From: Oscillospiraceae bacterium
GTDB taxonomy: Bacteria > Bacillota > Clostridia > Oscillospirales > CAG-272
DNA length: 64,000 bases
Direction: 5' to 3'
Assembly: GCA_015063805.1 (NCBI GenBank)
Contig: SVTK01000011.1
Location: 32,129 to 96,128, forward strand
In this document: positions 40,791 through 50,091 of the stretch, one piece after another
How the letters are laid out: the number at the start of each line of letters is the position of its first letter
How positions within the stretch are numbered: the first letter of the stretch is position 1
The notes under the pieces: model-generated
What the model was told of the DNA's origin: nothing
Database searches by the model: none
What the model saw: the letters and a program-made list of their open reading frames with translations, nothing else
Position numbers and translations under genes: made by a program

Positions 40791-42023
40791 ATGAAAATGA
40801 ACGATACCCAGTTTACCCTCATCAAAGAACAGCTTCGCCGCCTGACCTCTCAGGACGGCTTCTATGCCCGCAAGCTGGCCGGCATCGACGTGGAATCGAT
40901 CCAGAGCCAGGAAGACTTTGAGAAGCTTCCCTTCACCTGGAAGGGCGACCTGCGGGAGGCATATCCCCTGGGTCTGCAGGCTGTGCCCGATGAAGAAGTG
41001 GTCCGCATCCACTCCTCCTCCGGCACCACCGGTACCCCTGTGATTATTCCCTACACCCGCCAGGATGTGGCTGACTGGGCAGAGATGTTCGAGCGCTGCT
41101 ACCGCATGGCCGGGCTGACGCCTCTCGACCGGGTGCACATCACCCCCGGCTACGGCCTGTGGACCGCTGGTATCGGCTTCCAGGCCGGTGCTGAGCGGCT
41201 GGGCGCCATGGTTATTCCCATGGGCCCCGGCAACACCGACAAGCAGCTGCAGATGATGCAGGACCTGTACTCCACCGTCCTCTGCGCCACCTCCTCCTAT
41301 GCTCTCCTGCTGGCTGAAGAGATCGCCAAGCGGGGCATCGGAGACAAGATCAGCCTCAAGAAGGGCATCATCGGCTCGGAGCGCTGGGGCGCAAAGATGC
41401 GTCAGCGCATCGCCGACGAGCTGGGGGTTGAGCTCTACGACATCTACGGCCTCACCGAGGTCTACGGCCCCGGCATCGGCATGAGCTGCTCTCACGCCTG
41501 CGGAATGCATCTGTGGGACGACTTCATTTACTTTGAGATCATCGATCCCAAAACCGGCGAACCTGTGCCCGATGGCGAGATGGGCGAGCTGGTGATCACC
41601 ACCCTGCGCAAGCAGGGCGCTCCCCTCATTCGTTACCGCACCCACGACCTGACCCGCATCATCCCCGGTGAGTGCCCCTGCGGCGATCCCCATCCCCGCA
41701 TCGACACCATCCTTGGCCGCACCGACGACATGGTCAAGGTCAAGGGCGTCAACATCTTCCCCAGCCAGATCGACGAGCTGCTCTCCACCCTCCCCGGTGC
41801 TTCCAGCGAGTATCAGTTCATGATCGATCACCTCATGGGCAAGGATATCTGTACCCTCTTTGTAGAGGTGGATCCAGGGGCCAACAAGCACGCTATGGAG
41901 GCCGTCATCGGCGAGCGCTTCAAGGCTAAGATCGGCATTCAGGCCGTCATCAAGCCGGTCAACATCGGCGACCTGCCCCGCAGCGAGAAAAAATCCACCC
42001 GCGTCTTCGACAACCGCTATTGA
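40791..42023 (+). CDS. paaK: phenylacetate-CoA ligase
   Basis: Adenylate-forming ligase (410 aa) that activates aryl acetates (phenylacetate, indoleacetate) to CoA thioesters. Motifs: SSSGTTGTPVIIPYT (ATP loop, near 74-88), YGLTEVYGPG, YRTHDLT, and GRTDDMVKVKGVNIFPSQI near the C-terminus. Supplying the substrate for IorAB in reverse would turn arylacetates into arylpyruvates, precursors of aromatic amino acids. The start follows GGGAGG, 5 bases after iorB. Ends at a terminator. Confidence 0.94.
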   Translation: MKMNDTQFTLIKEQLRRLTSQDGFYARKLAGIDVESIQSQEDFEKLPFTWKGDLREAYPLGLQAVPDEEVVRIHSSSGTTGTPVIIPYTRQDVADWAEMFERCYRMAGLTPLDRVHITPGYGLWTAGIGFQAGAERLGAMVIPMGPGNTDKQLQMMQDLYSTVLCATSSYALLLAEEIAKRGIGDKISLKKGIIGSERWGAKMRQRIADELGVELYDIYGLTEVYGPGIGMSCSHACGMHLWDDFIYFEIIDPKTGEPVPDGEMGELVITTLRKQGAPLIRYRTHDLTRIIPGECPCGDPHPRIDTILGRTDDMVKVKGVNIFPSQIDELLSTLPGASSEYQFMIDHLMGKDICTLFVEVDPGANKHAMEAVIGERFKAKIGIQAVIKPVNIGDLPRSEKKSTRVFDNRY

Positions 42024-42032
42024 TCGCAAAAA

Positions 42033-42060
42033 GGGAGAGCAGAATCCTGCTCTCCCTCTT
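42033..42060 (+). terminator. terminator of the iorAB-paaK operon
   Basis: GGGAGAGCAG-AAT-CCTGCTCTCCC followed by TCTTGC. Confidence 0.75.
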
Positions 42061-42087
42061 GCATTTCCGCCATCTTTGCGGTATAAT
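42059..42087 (+). promoter_or_regulatory. promoter of the ACT-PFL operon
   Basis: TTGCAT (42059-42064) and TATAAT (42082-42087), 17-bp spacer, directly after the paaK terminator. Confidence 0.75.
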
Positions 42088-42136
42088 AGAGTATAAATCC
42101 TATCCGATATTTCCAAGGAAAGCGAGAACAGAATTC

Positions 42137-42406
42137 ATGAAAGCTGTCATTACCGTTACCGGCCGCGACAACATCGGCATCATTGCCCGCGTCAGCACCG
42201 AGTGCTCCAACTACGGCGCAAACATCCTCGATATTTCCCAGAGCGTTATGCGGGAATATTTCGCCATGATCATGCTGGCCGACATCGACGAACTCACCAT
42301 CCCCTTCTCGGACTTTGTGGACAAGCTTGCCGCGCTCGGACGTGAGATCGGCCTGGAAATCCACACCATGCACGAGGATATTTTCAACACCATGCACCGC
42401 ATCTGA
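42137..42406 (+). CDS. ACT domain protein (UPF0237)
   Basis: Single ACT domain of 89 aa: [20 protein letters not shown], then [20 protein letters not shown]. The family resembles the GcvR N-domain and may bind an amino acid. Start 42137 is after AAGGAAAGCGAG. It is followed 31 bases later by the PFL gene, a pairing conserved in many Firmicutes, so the two probably act together; the ligand is unknown. Confidence 0.88.
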   Translation: MKAVITVTGRDNIGIIARVSTECSNYGANILDISQSVMREYFAMIMLADIDELTIPFSDFVDKLAALGREIGLEIHTMHEDIFNTMHRI

Positions 42407-42437
42407 GCGGACAATTCCGAAGAAAGGGTCTATCATC

Positions 42438-43796
42438 ATGCTCAACACCGCAGATATCCTTGAGACGATCAACATGATCCGCGAGGAAAATCTTGATATC
42501 CGTACCATCACCATGGGCATCTCGCTGTACGACTGCGTCAGCGACGATCCCGCACGGCTCTGCGACCGGATCTACGATAAGATCACGCACACTGCCGAGA
42601 AGCTGGTGGAAACCGGCTGTGACATTGAGAAGCAGTACGGCATTCCGATTGTCAACAAGCGCGTTTCCATTACCCCCGTTTCCCTCATCGGCGGCTGCCT
42701 GGATGCCGACGGCTTCCTCCGTCTGGCCCACACCCTCCAGCGTGCAGCCGACACCCTGGGCATCAACTTCATCGGCGGCTTCTCCGCCCTGGTGCACAAG
42801 GGTATGACCCACGCCTCCTCAGCGCTGATCGATGCCATTCCCCAGGCCCTGGCCGAAACCCAGTGCGTCTGCTCCTCGGTGAATGTAGCCACCACCAAGG
42901 CCGGCATCAACATGGATGCCATCCGCCGCATGGGCTCCGCCATCAAGCAGGCGGCCTACCTCACCCGGGACAACAACTCCATCGGCTGTGCCAAGCTGGT
43001 GGTCTTCGCCAACGTTCCTGAGGACAACCCCTTCATGGCGGGTGCCTTCCACGGCGTGGGCGAGCCCGAGACCGTCATCAACGTGGGCGTATCCGGCCCC
43101 GGCGTTGTGGCTTCAGCCATTCGCCGTGCCGGGGACTGTGACCTGTCTCAGCTGGCCGACGTCATCAAAAAGACTGCCTTTAAGATCACCCGTGTGGGCC
43201 AGTTGGTGGCCAGCGAGGCCGCCGCACGGCTGGGCGCTCCCTTCGGCATCATCGACCTCTCCCTGGCACCCACCCCCGCCATCGGCGACTCGGTGGCCCG
43301 CATCCTGGAGGAGATGGGCCTGGAGGTCACCGGTGCCCACGGTACCACCGCCTGCCTTGCCATGCTCAACGATGCCGTCAAGAAGGGCGGCGTGATGGCA
43401 TCCTCCCACGTGGGCGGCCTGTCGGGTGCCTTCATCCCCGTGTCGGAGGACGAGGGCATGATCGCCGCCGTCCGTTCCGGCGACCTGTCCATCGAAAAGC
43501 TGGAAGCCATGACCGCCGTCTGTTCGGTGGGCCTTGACATGATCGCCGTCCCCGGCGACACCAGCGAGGAAGTCATCTGCGGCATCATCGCCGACGAGAT
43601 CTCCATCGGCGTGGCCAACACCAAGACCACCGCCGTTCGCGTGATCCCCGCTTACGGACTTGGGGTGGGCGACGAGGTTTCCTTCGGCGGCCTGCTGGGG
43701 TCTGCCCCCATCATGCCCGTCCGCACCGCATCCCCCGCCCGCTTCATCCACCGCGGCGGCCGCGTACCGGCACCCATTCACAGTCTCAAGAACTAA
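42438..43796 (+). CDS. PFL family protein (UPF0210/DUF711)
   Basis: Protein of 452 aa with the PFL-like (glycyl-radical-enzyme-like barrel) fold but without evidence of a radical site. Segments: [25 protein letters not shown] start, [45 protein letters not shown], and [20 protein letters not shown] at the end. Function is unknown. Start 42438 follows AGAAAGGG. Operon with the ACT protein. Confidence 0.9.
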   Translation: MLNTADILETINMIREENLDIRTITMGISLYDCVSDDPARLCDRIYDKITHTAEKLVETGCDIEKQYGIPIVNKRVSITPVSLIGGCLDADGFLRLAHTLQRAADTLGINFIGGFSALVHKGMTHASSALIDAIPQALAETQCVCSSVNVATTKAGINMDAIRRMGSAIKQAAYLTRDNNSIGCAKLVVFANVPEDNPFMAGAFHGVGEPETVINVGVSGPGVVASAIRRAGDCDLSQLADVIKKTAFKITRVGQLVASEAAARLGAPFGIIDLSLAPTPAIGDSVARILEEMGLEVTGAHGTTACLAMLNDAVKKGGVMASSHVGGLSGAFIPVSEDEGMIAAVRSGDLSIEKLEAMTAVCSVGLDMIAVPGDTSEEVICGIIADEISIGVANTKTTAVRVIPAYGLGVGDEVSFGGLLGSAPIMPVRTASPARFIHRGGRVPAPIHSLKN

Positions 43797-43808
43797 ATAC
43801 ATTCAAAA

Positions 43809-43850
43809 GAAGCGGTATCGCGCCCTCGGCGCGATACCGCTTCTTTTTGA
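43809..43850. terminator. bidirectional terminator
   Basis: AAGAAGCGGTATCGCGCC / GGCGCGATACCGCTTCTTTTT between convergent operons. Confidence 0.9.
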
Positions 43851-43869
43851 TTTTGTCGTTTTTCTCGGC

Positions 43870-44550
43870 TTACTTCCCGTAACGGAAGCCGCAGGCCTCG
43901 GTGACGGGCAGGGAGAAGACCACCGCCCGGGCGGGGGTGTCGGCCCCCGCCTTCTGCATGATGGCGCGCATGATGTCCCGCTTGGACTCGGTATCCGAGA
44001 CGATGAGCACCAGCTCCTTCTCCTCGGCAATGGAAACGCCGAAGAAGGTCTGGGTCCCCGCACCTGCCGTTCCCTTGGCCCGGAGCACGGTGCCGCCCCG
44101 GGCACCGCCCTCACGGGCGGCGTCCATGACAAGATCGTTCTGTCCTCTCTCGGCAATGGCGATGATCAGTTCAAAATTCGATTCGATCATTTTCTTTTCC
44201 TCGTTTCGATGGCCCTCGGGCTCTTCACCCGGGAAAAAGTGCGCGAATGCGCTCCGTCCGCCCAAACTCGAGAGCGGAAGGCCAATGGCAATTCCCTGGT
44301 CGGGAAGGTCGATGTACATCTCCTCCACCAGAGCGCGGGTCAGGGCGGCGGCCTTCTCGTCGGTCACCACCGCACAGATCAAGCTCTTCTCGGTCTGTTC
44401 CAGGCCGAAGAGGTCCAGCGTTTTGGCTGTGGCTGTCCCGTTACAGGGCAGCGTATACATCACCGTCACGCCGTGCTGACTGAAGAACTCGGTATACCGC
44501 TCGGTATCGTCACGCCGGGTCACGGTAAGGAAAAATCGGATATTCTGCAT
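43870..44550 (-). CDS. tandem P-II-like regulatory protein
   Basis: Protein of 226 aa that appears to hold two P-II-like ferredoxin-fold units. The C-terminal one (residues ~122-226) is clear: GARGGTVLRAKGTAGAGTQT and EKELVLIVSDTESKRDIMRAI match P-II-type T-loop and core strands. The N-terminal one (~1-105; RFFLTVTRRDD, GLEQTEKSLICAVV) is diverged. Start 44550 follows AAGGAG, 22 bases after the DUF1538 gene. It is likely a nucleotide-responsive regulator of that membrane protein, as P-II proteins do for transporters; that pairing is inference. Confidence 0.8.
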   Translation of the reverse strand: MQNIRFFLTVTRRDDTERYTEFFSQHGVTVMYTLPCNGTATAKTLDLFGLEQTEKSLICAVVTDEKAAALTRALVEEMYIDLPDQGIAIGLPLSSLGGRSAFAHFFPGEEPEGHRNEEKKMIESNFELIIAIAERGQNDLVMDAAREGGARGGTVLRAKGTAGAGTQTFFGVSIAEEKELVLIVSDTESKRDIMRAIMQKAGADTPARAVVFSLPVTEACGFRYGK

Positions 44551-44572
44551 ATTCACACTCCTTTCGCAGGGG

Positions 44573-46096
44573 TTAAAAATCAATGATGTCGTCCTCTGCC
44601 GTATCGGGAACGGGAGCAGGAACGGGTTCAGGCTTGCGGGCAGATCTGATGCGCCACAACAGACCCAGCATCTGAATGGCGATCAGCGGGGTCATGGCAA
44701 CCATGGCCACCACGCCGAAGGCATCGGTGATGATGTTGCCCCCCACCGCCTCGCAGGCACCCATGGCAAAGGGCAGGAGGAAGGTGGCGGTCATGGGACC
44801 CGACGCTACACCGCCCGAGTCAAAGGCAATGGCGGTAAAAATGGGGGGAACGAAGAAGCTGAGAATGAGGGCAATGGCGTACCCGGGGATGAGATACCAC
44901 ATAATGGAGATCCCGGTCAACACACGGGTCAGGGCAAGCCCCACCGAAATGGCCACGCCGATGGACAGGGTCTGCATCAGCAGATTGGGGGGAATGCTCC
45001 CCGCCGTGATATTGTTGACCTGCTCGGTGAGCACGTGCACCGCAGGCTCGGCTTTGACGATGAAGTAACCGATCACCATGCCGATGGGAATGATGATAAA
45101 TTTATAATCCATCTCCCCCAGCAGCTTACCCAGGTAATGACCGGCGGGCATGAAGCCCACATTGACTCCGGTCAGGAAGAGGGCCAGGCCCAGGTATGTA
45201 TAGATCACACCGATGCCCAGCTTATAGAGCTGCTTGCGGGGCAATTTTCCGGCAAAGAATTGATAAACCAGGAAGAAGACCACAATGGGGGCAAGGGAAA
45301 CAAAAACCTCCCACAGGTAGTGGGGCAGTGCCTCGGCAAAAAGACGAATAAGCGCCCGGGAATCCCCGGCCACAATGGCCTCCACGGGGCTGTAGGCACC
45401 CTCCTCAGGGCGGTAGATCATCCCCAGGATCAGCACCGCCGCAATGGGACCGACGGAGCAGAGGGCAACCAGACCAAAGCTGTCGTCTTCGGCCTGTCTG
45501 TCCGAACGAATGGCGGCGACACCGACACCCAGCGCCATGATGAAGGGCACCGTCATAGGGCCGGTGGTGACGCCTCCCGCGTCAAAGGAAACAGCAAGAA
45601 AATCGGCAGGCACAAAGGCCGCAATGCCGAACACCAGCAGATAGAAGCCCACCAGCAGGTAGGAGAGCTTGATCTTGAAGAAAATGCGAAGCATGGCAAT
45701 GACCAGGAAGAGACCAACGCCAATCCCCACCGCAAGGATCAGGGTCATATTGGGCACATTGAGCACCTGTTCGGCCAGCACCTGCAAATCGGGCTCCGAG
45801 ACGGTGATCATAATGCCCACGAAGAAGGCAACTCCCACGATAAACCACAGCTTGCGGGAGCGGGTCATCCCCGTACCCACATATTCACCGATGGGCGTCA
45901 TGGCGGTATCAGCCCCCAGGGTGAAGAGCCCCATGCCAACCACCAGCAGCACCGCACCGAACAAAAAGGCCAGCATGGCATCGGTGGGAATGGGTGCAAT
46001 GGTGAAGCAAAGCAGCAGAACGATACCCGTGACGGGAAGAACCGAGGTCAGGGATTCCACAATTTTCGATTTGAGGATGGTGCGGGTAAAGGACAA
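44573..46096 (-). CDS. DUF1538 membrane protein
   Basis: Polytopic membrane protein (507 aa) with two homologous halves, each holding a repeated re-entrant-like motif: SFDAGGVTTGPMTVPF and AFDSGGVASGPMTATF. At least ten hydrophobic segments are visible. The architecture is that of an inverted- or tandem-repeat transporter; the substrate is unknown. Start 46096 (TTG) is 8 bases after AAGGAGG; a TTG 21 bases upstream with AGGAGG 12 bases away is the alternative. Co-transcribed with the P-II-like gene, which suggests regulation by energy or nitrogen state. Confidence 0.85.
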   Translation of the reverse strand: MSFTRTILKSKIVESLTSVLPVTGIVLLLCFTIAPIPTDAMLAFLFGAVLLVVGMGLFTLGADTAMTPIGEYVGTGMTRSRKLWFIVGVAFFVGIMITVSEPDLQVLAEQVLNVPNMTLILAVGIGVGLFLVIAMLRIFFKIKLSYLLVGFYLLVFGIAAFVPADFLAVSFDAGGVTTGPMTVPFIMALGVGVAAIRSDRQAEDDSFGLVALCSVGPIAAVLILGMIYRPEEGAYSPVEAIVAGDSRALIRLFAEALPHYLWEVFVSLAPIVVFFLVYQFFAGKLPRKQLYKLGIGVIYTYLGLALFLTGVNVGFMPAGHYLGKLLGEMDYKFIIIPIGMVIGYFIVKAEPAVHVLTEQVNNITAGSIPPNLLMQTLSIGVAISVGLALTRVLTGISIMWYLIPGYAIALILSFFVPPIFTAIAFDSGGVASGPMTATFLLPFAMGACEAVGGNIITDAFGVVAMVAMTPLIAIQMLGLLWRIRSARKPEPVPAPVPDTAEDDIIDF

Positions 46097-46134
46097 AGCA
46101 TCCCCCTCCTTGCGCAAAGTACTTTATCCTCCTT

Positions 46135-46163
46135 ATTATACCCAAGAATGGGGAAAAAGTCAA
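46135..46163 (-). promoter_or_regulatory. promoter of the DUF1538 operon
   Basis: TTGACT (46163-46158) and TATAAT (46140-46135), 17-bp spacer. Confidence 0.8.
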
Positions 46164-46197
46164 GGGGGACACCGTGCGGGCTGCACGGTATCCCCCT
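46164..46197 (-). terminator. terminator of the hydratase gene
   Basis: GGGGGATACCGTGC / GCACGGTGTCCCCC (one G-T pair) running into TTGACTTTTTCCCC, so the terminator directly abuts the next promoter. Confidence 0.6.
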
Positions 46198-46209
46198 GAG
46201 GGAAAAAGT

Positions 46210-48441
46210 TTACACTTTGCAATGGTTGATCAGACAGCCGTCCAGCAGGATCGCGCGCTCATCGTCGGTGAGGCTGCCCACGGTCAGCTTAATGGGACGA
46301 ATGGCATCTCCCGACACCACAAAGCCCTCGATCACATCCCACTTCTCCTCCACTGCACGACGGATAGCGGGCAGGTAGAGCCAGTCGCCCAGGGCAAAAT
46401 CTGCAATATCCTCGGTACAGGTCAGAGGCAGCATACCCCAGTTGATAAGGTTGGAGCGGTAACGCTTGGTGGCATACTCGGTGGCGAGATTTGCCCAGCC
46501 CCCCAGCACCTTCTGACAGGATGCGGCCTGCTCGCGGGCAGAGCCGTCACCGGGGCGGCGTGCGCAGACGATGGTACCAATGCCGGCAGAAGCGGGATCG
46601 CCGCCGCAGGCGGCCAGCTTCGCGAAGAGGTCAGCCAGCGCGGGCGTTCCCTTCCCCTCTCTGCGTGCAGTTTCCAGGGTGCGGATGGCCTTGGCACGAT
46701 CCACGTAGCCGGGATCCTTGCGGGACAGGGCAAAGGAGGAGAGCTTTTCGGGGTTGGAACGGTAGGACGAGGTCTCACCCGAGGGGATCAGCTCGTCGGT
46801 GGTGGTGACAGGATCGGTGATCACCGATGCCACCTGCAGAAGCAGATCATCGGTGAGGGCCGACATCTTGGGCCAGTCGGCGATGTTGGGACCGAACTTC
46901 AGCTCAGCGGTCGGGTCGGCCTTACCCCAGCCGTTGTAGACGCGGGATGCATATGCGCTGTCATCGTAGGTGTAGGCGCGGGGCGTGTCGTCAAAGTCGA
47001 TGTCGGTGGCGGGGGTGAGGATACCGCCGTTGCGGGCAGTGGCGGCGATGGAGCGGGCATCCATCAGTGCTACCGAGGCAATCTGCCCGCCGTTCGGCTT
47101 GGAGCCCTCACGGTTGGGGAAGTTGCGGGTGGAGTGACGGATGGACAGGCCGCCGTTGGCGGGGACATCACCTGCGCCGAAGCAGGGACCGCAGAAGGCG
47201 GTGCGCAGGGTGACACCAGCGCCCATGAGATCAGCTGCCGCGCCGTTTTTGATCAGCTCCATGTACACGGGCTGGCTGGCGGGGTAGGCCGAGAGAGCAA
47301 ATGCCCCATCGCCGATGGTGCCGCCGGCCAGAATCTTGGCAGCGGCGCAGAGGTTGTCAAAGGTACCGCCGGCGCAGCCCGCGATGACACCCTGATCCAC
47401 GCGGATACCGGCAGGGGTGATCTTATCGGTGAGGGTGAAGGGCGCGGTCAGCTCAAGCTGCTCTGCCGCCGCCTTTTCCACCGAACGCAGGATATCCCCG
47501 GCGTTGGCGCAGACCTCCTTCACGGTATAGGCATTGCTGGGATGGAAAGGGAGGGCGATCATGCACTCGATCTTCGAGAGATCGATCTCCAGGGCGGCGT
47601 CGTAATATGCGCCGTTCTTGGGGGCAAGAGGCGCGTAAGCCTCGGGGCGCTTGTGGGTCTTGAAGTAATTTTCCACCACACCGTCGGTCACCCAAATGGA
47701 GGAGAGGCAAGTGGTCTCGGTGGTCATGACGTCAATGCCGCAGCGGTAGTCAATGGGCAGGTTGGCGATACCGTCGCCGATGAACTCCAGTACCTTATTC
47801 TTCACCAATCCCTTTCCGAACACAGCTCCAATGATGGCAATGGCCACATCCTGGGGGCCGACACCCGGGCGGGGGGCGCCGGTAAGATGGATGGCCACCA
47901 CCTCGGGATAGTCGATATCGTAGGTGCGGTTCAGCAGCTGCTTGCACAGCTCAGGACCGCCCTCACCGATGGCCATGGTGCCCAGGGCACCGTAGCGGGT
48001 ATGGCTGTCCGAGCCCAGGATCATTCTGCCGCATCCACTCTGGGTCTCCCGCATGAAGGCGTGGATGACCGACTGGTGCGCAGGCACGTAGATACCGCCG
48101 TACTTCTTGGCGGCAGAAAGGCCAAACACATGGTCATCCTCATTGATGGTGCCCCCCACCGCGCACAGACTGTTGTGGCAGTTGGTCAGCACATAGGGCA
48201 TGGGGAACTGGGTCAGGCCGCTGGCACGGGCCGACTGGATAATCCCGACATAAGTGATGTCATGGGATGCCATGGCATCGAACTTGATTTTCAATTTCTT
48301 TTCATTACCGCTGGTATTGTGGGCCATCAGAATCCCATGCGCAATGGTGCCCTTTGCACCTGCCGCGCGGTCGAGATCACAGCCTGCGGCGGGAACCAGC
48401 TTCCCGTCAAGCCAAAAAACACCGTCAGAAATGTATTGCAT
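46210..48441 (-). CDS. aconitase-family hydratase (YbhJ-like)
   Basis: Fe-S hydro-lyase of the aconitase superfamily, 743 aa. Cluster cysteines are in IAGCAGGTFDNL and TAFCGPCFGAGD, spaced as in aconitase. The swivel domain is at the C-terminus. ILGSDSHTRYGALGTMAIGEGG and SIRHSTRNFPNREGSK correspond to active-site segments. Substrate is not certain: citrate or another tri- or dicarboxylate. Start follows GGGAGG. Monocistronic, with its own promoter. Confidence 0.88.
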   Translation of the reverse strand: MQYISDGVFWLDGKLVPAAGCDLDRAAGAKGTIAHGILMAHNTSGNEKKLKIKFDAMASHDITYVGIIQSARASGLTQFPMPYVLTNCHNSLCAVGGTINEDDHVFGLSAAKKYGGIYVPAHQSVIHAFMRETQSGCGRMILGSDSHTRYGALGTMAIGEGGPELCKQLLNRTYDIDYPEVVAIHLTGAPRPGVGPQDVAIAIIGAVFGKGLVKNKVLEFIGDGIANLPIDYRCGIDVMTTETTCLSSIWVTDGVVENYFKTHKRPEAYAPLAPKNGAYYDAALEIDLSKIECMIALPFHPSNAYTVKEVCANAGDILRSVEKAAAEQLELTAPFTLTDKITPAGIRVDQGVIAGCAGGTFDNLCAAAKILAGGTIGDGAFALSAYPASQPVYMELIKNGAAADLMGAGVTLRTAFCGPCFGAGDVPANGGLSIRHSTRNFPNREGSKPNGGQIASVALMDARSIAATARNGGILTPATDIDFDDTPRAYTYDDSAYASRVYNGWGKADPTAELKFGPNIADWPKMSALTDDLLLQVASVITDPVTTTDELIPSGETSSYRSNPEKLSSFALSRKDPGYVDRAKAIRTLETARREGKGTPALADLFAKLAACGGDPASAGIGTIVCARRPGDGSAREQAASCQKVLGGWANLATEYATKRYRSNLINWGMLPLTCTEDIADFALGDWLYLPAIRRAVEEKWDVIEGFVVSGDAIRPIKLTVGSLTDDERAILLDGCLINHCKV

Positions 48442-48475
48442 ATACTACAGCCTCCCATAAAAACAAATCGTATAT

Positions 48476-48504
48476 AGTATAGCAGAAAATACGGCATTTT
48501 GCAA
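48476..48504 (-). promoter_or_regulatory. promoter of the hydratase gene
   Basis: TTGCAA (48504-48499) and TATACT (48481-48476), 17-bp spacer. Confidence 0.75.
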
Positions 48505-48541
48505 GTTTTGCGAAAAAATTTTTCATTTTTTCCAAAAATGT

Positions 48542-48567
48542 CGGGTCCGCCCATTAAGGCAGACCCG
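48542..48567 (-). terminator. terminator of the GDPD gene
   Basis: CGGGTCTGCC-TTAAT-GGGCGGACCCG followed by ACATTTTTGG on the minus strand. Confidence 0.75.
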
Positions 48568-48573
48568 TACAAA

Positions 48574-50049
48574 TCATGAATAAGGCGTTGGTTCAAAATT
48601 CTCGGCAATGAATTTTTGGATGGCCATTCCGTCATCGGTCAGAACAAAATTCACGCCGTTTTGGTGGAGATAGGTCCAATATTCGGGGGTTTCCGCCCCG
48701 CCGTTCATCTTGTGCCCGTCCACATAAATGCGGTATTTGCCCTGCACCGCTGCCTTCAGCTGTGCGGAAACCGCAGTGATGTCATCCTCCGCCGTCTCAG
48801 CATTGAAATCCTGCCAGCGCAGCATAGGTGACAGCCCCTGACGCTCAATCGATTTCAGCTGCGCAGCCCAGCTCTTGGCCTCATCCGAATAGATCCGGTA
48901 ATACACCGGCGGCGTTACGCCGCCGCTGTCCTTCTGAATCTGTGCCACAATCGCCAGCTGCTCATCCAACTTGAAGTGATAGTTGATGATGCAGGTATCA
49001 TACGCCCCGTACTTGCGGACCAGGGGGTAGATCTCCCCGTCCCAATTCCATTCGCCGAACCGATCCAGGCGAATGGTGGTGCGGCCGCAGCAGACCCGCA
49101 GAGCCTCCTCAAAGGTGGGAATTACATAATCAGTAGGCTGCTTATTGTTCATCCGAAGGCGGAGCTGGCGAAGTTCCGCAAAACTCCAATCACAGATCTG
49201 ATTCGAGGTGGGCAGGCCGTTTTTGCCCGCCTTTTGGGCAAAATCCGTGGTGCGGTCCAGAGTCGCATCGTGCATCAGCACAAGCACCCCGTCCCGGGAG
49301 CGGTAGATATCCAGCTCGACGCTGTCGGCGCCCATGCGAATAGCACTGATGATGCCCTCAATGGAATTTTCGGGATAATTCTGAAAATCCCCACGATGAA
49401 TGGAGGACAACAGCCGTCCGTCGGGATCGGCCATGGCCGCCTTCTTTTCCTCGTAGTCGGTCATCCACTCGGGCACATCAAATTCCAGCACCCAGCTGCA
49501 GAGAAAGAGATCGGGATTTTCGATGTATTCCTCCCGGGTATCCCCGCCGTCAAAATGATAGGCATAATCCGCAGGAATGGTAATCTGCCCCCCATCGGTG
49601 CGGGTAAACACTTCATTTTTCTTCAGATAGTACACCGCATTGGCCACAGCCGTCTCGCTGCCGCCGTTGATGACCAGCTTCTTGCCCTCCACGGCGATGC
49701 GGTAATCATTTACCCCCAGCGTCTCAGCAGATTCGGGGCGGTTCGTGGGCCCCAACAGAATCTCAAAGCTGCCGAAGATGGGATCGGCTCCCTTCTGCAC
49801 CCAGTCGGTGTCGACCCCAACGGCATTGTTAAGCAGCTTATGCAGCTCCACCGTTGCGGCAGTGCCCAGCTTGCCAAAATCCTCGTCGCGGATAATGGTG
49901 TAGGCATCCGCCCCGCCCACCAGAATCAGCATCTCCTGTTCGGGAGCAGTGGTCTCCTCGGGCTTTTCTGCGGGGCTGTCGGTGCCACCGCATCCTGTCA
50001 GCAGAAGGCAAAGCAGGCCAAGCAAAATCAGTATGTTTGACAGTTTCAT
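48574..50049 (-). CDS. GDPD-domain lipoprotein with N-terminal extra domain
   Basis: Secreted lipoprotein (491 aa): lipobox LLLTGC (Cys20). Residues ~40-165 form an alpha/beta domain (LILVGGADAYTIIRDEDFG, VNGGSETAVANAVYYL) like the N-terminal domains found before some glycoside hydrolases. The glycerophosphodiester phosphodiesterase domain begins near residue 215: IHRGDFQNYPENSIEGI, MGADSVELDIYRSRDGVLVL, MHDATLDRTTD. It probably hydrolyses glycerophosphodiesters or a polyol-phosphate polymer at the surface. Start follows AAGGAGAAG. It lies 42 bases after mnmE. Confidence 0.85.
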   Translation of the reverse strand: MKLSNILILLGLLCLLLTGCGGTDSPAEKPEETTAPEQEMLILVGGADAYTIIRDEDFGKLGTAATVELHKLLNNAVGVDTDWVQKGADPIFGSFEILLGPTNRPESAETLGVNDYRIAVEGKKLVINGGSETAVANAVYYLKKNEVFTRTDGGQITIPADYAYHFDGGDTREEYIENPDLFLCSWVLEFDVPEWMTDYEEKKAAMADPDGRLLSSIHRGDFQNYPENSIEGIISAIRMGADSVELDIYRSRDGVLVLMHDATLDRTTDFAQKAGKNGLPTSNQICDWSFAELRQLRLRMNNKQPTDYVIPTFEEALRVCCGRTTIRLDRFGEWNWDGEIYPLVRKYGAYDTCIINYHFKLDEQLAIVAQIQKDSGGVTPPVYYRIYSDEAKSWAAQLKSIERQGLSPMLRWQDFNAETAEDDITAVSAQLKAAVQGKYRIYVDGHKMNGGAETPEYWTYLHQNGVNFVLTDDGMAIQKFIAENFEPTPYS

Positions 50050-50091
50050 GGAAATCTTCTCCTTTTCGTGACAGATGTTCAGCGTGCGGGA

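Noticed and set aside
44573..44583. Longer start for the P-II-like gene overlapping the DUF1538 stop
   Set aside because: The upstream codon has no ribosome site, while the ATG at 44550 has AAGGAG at the right distance.
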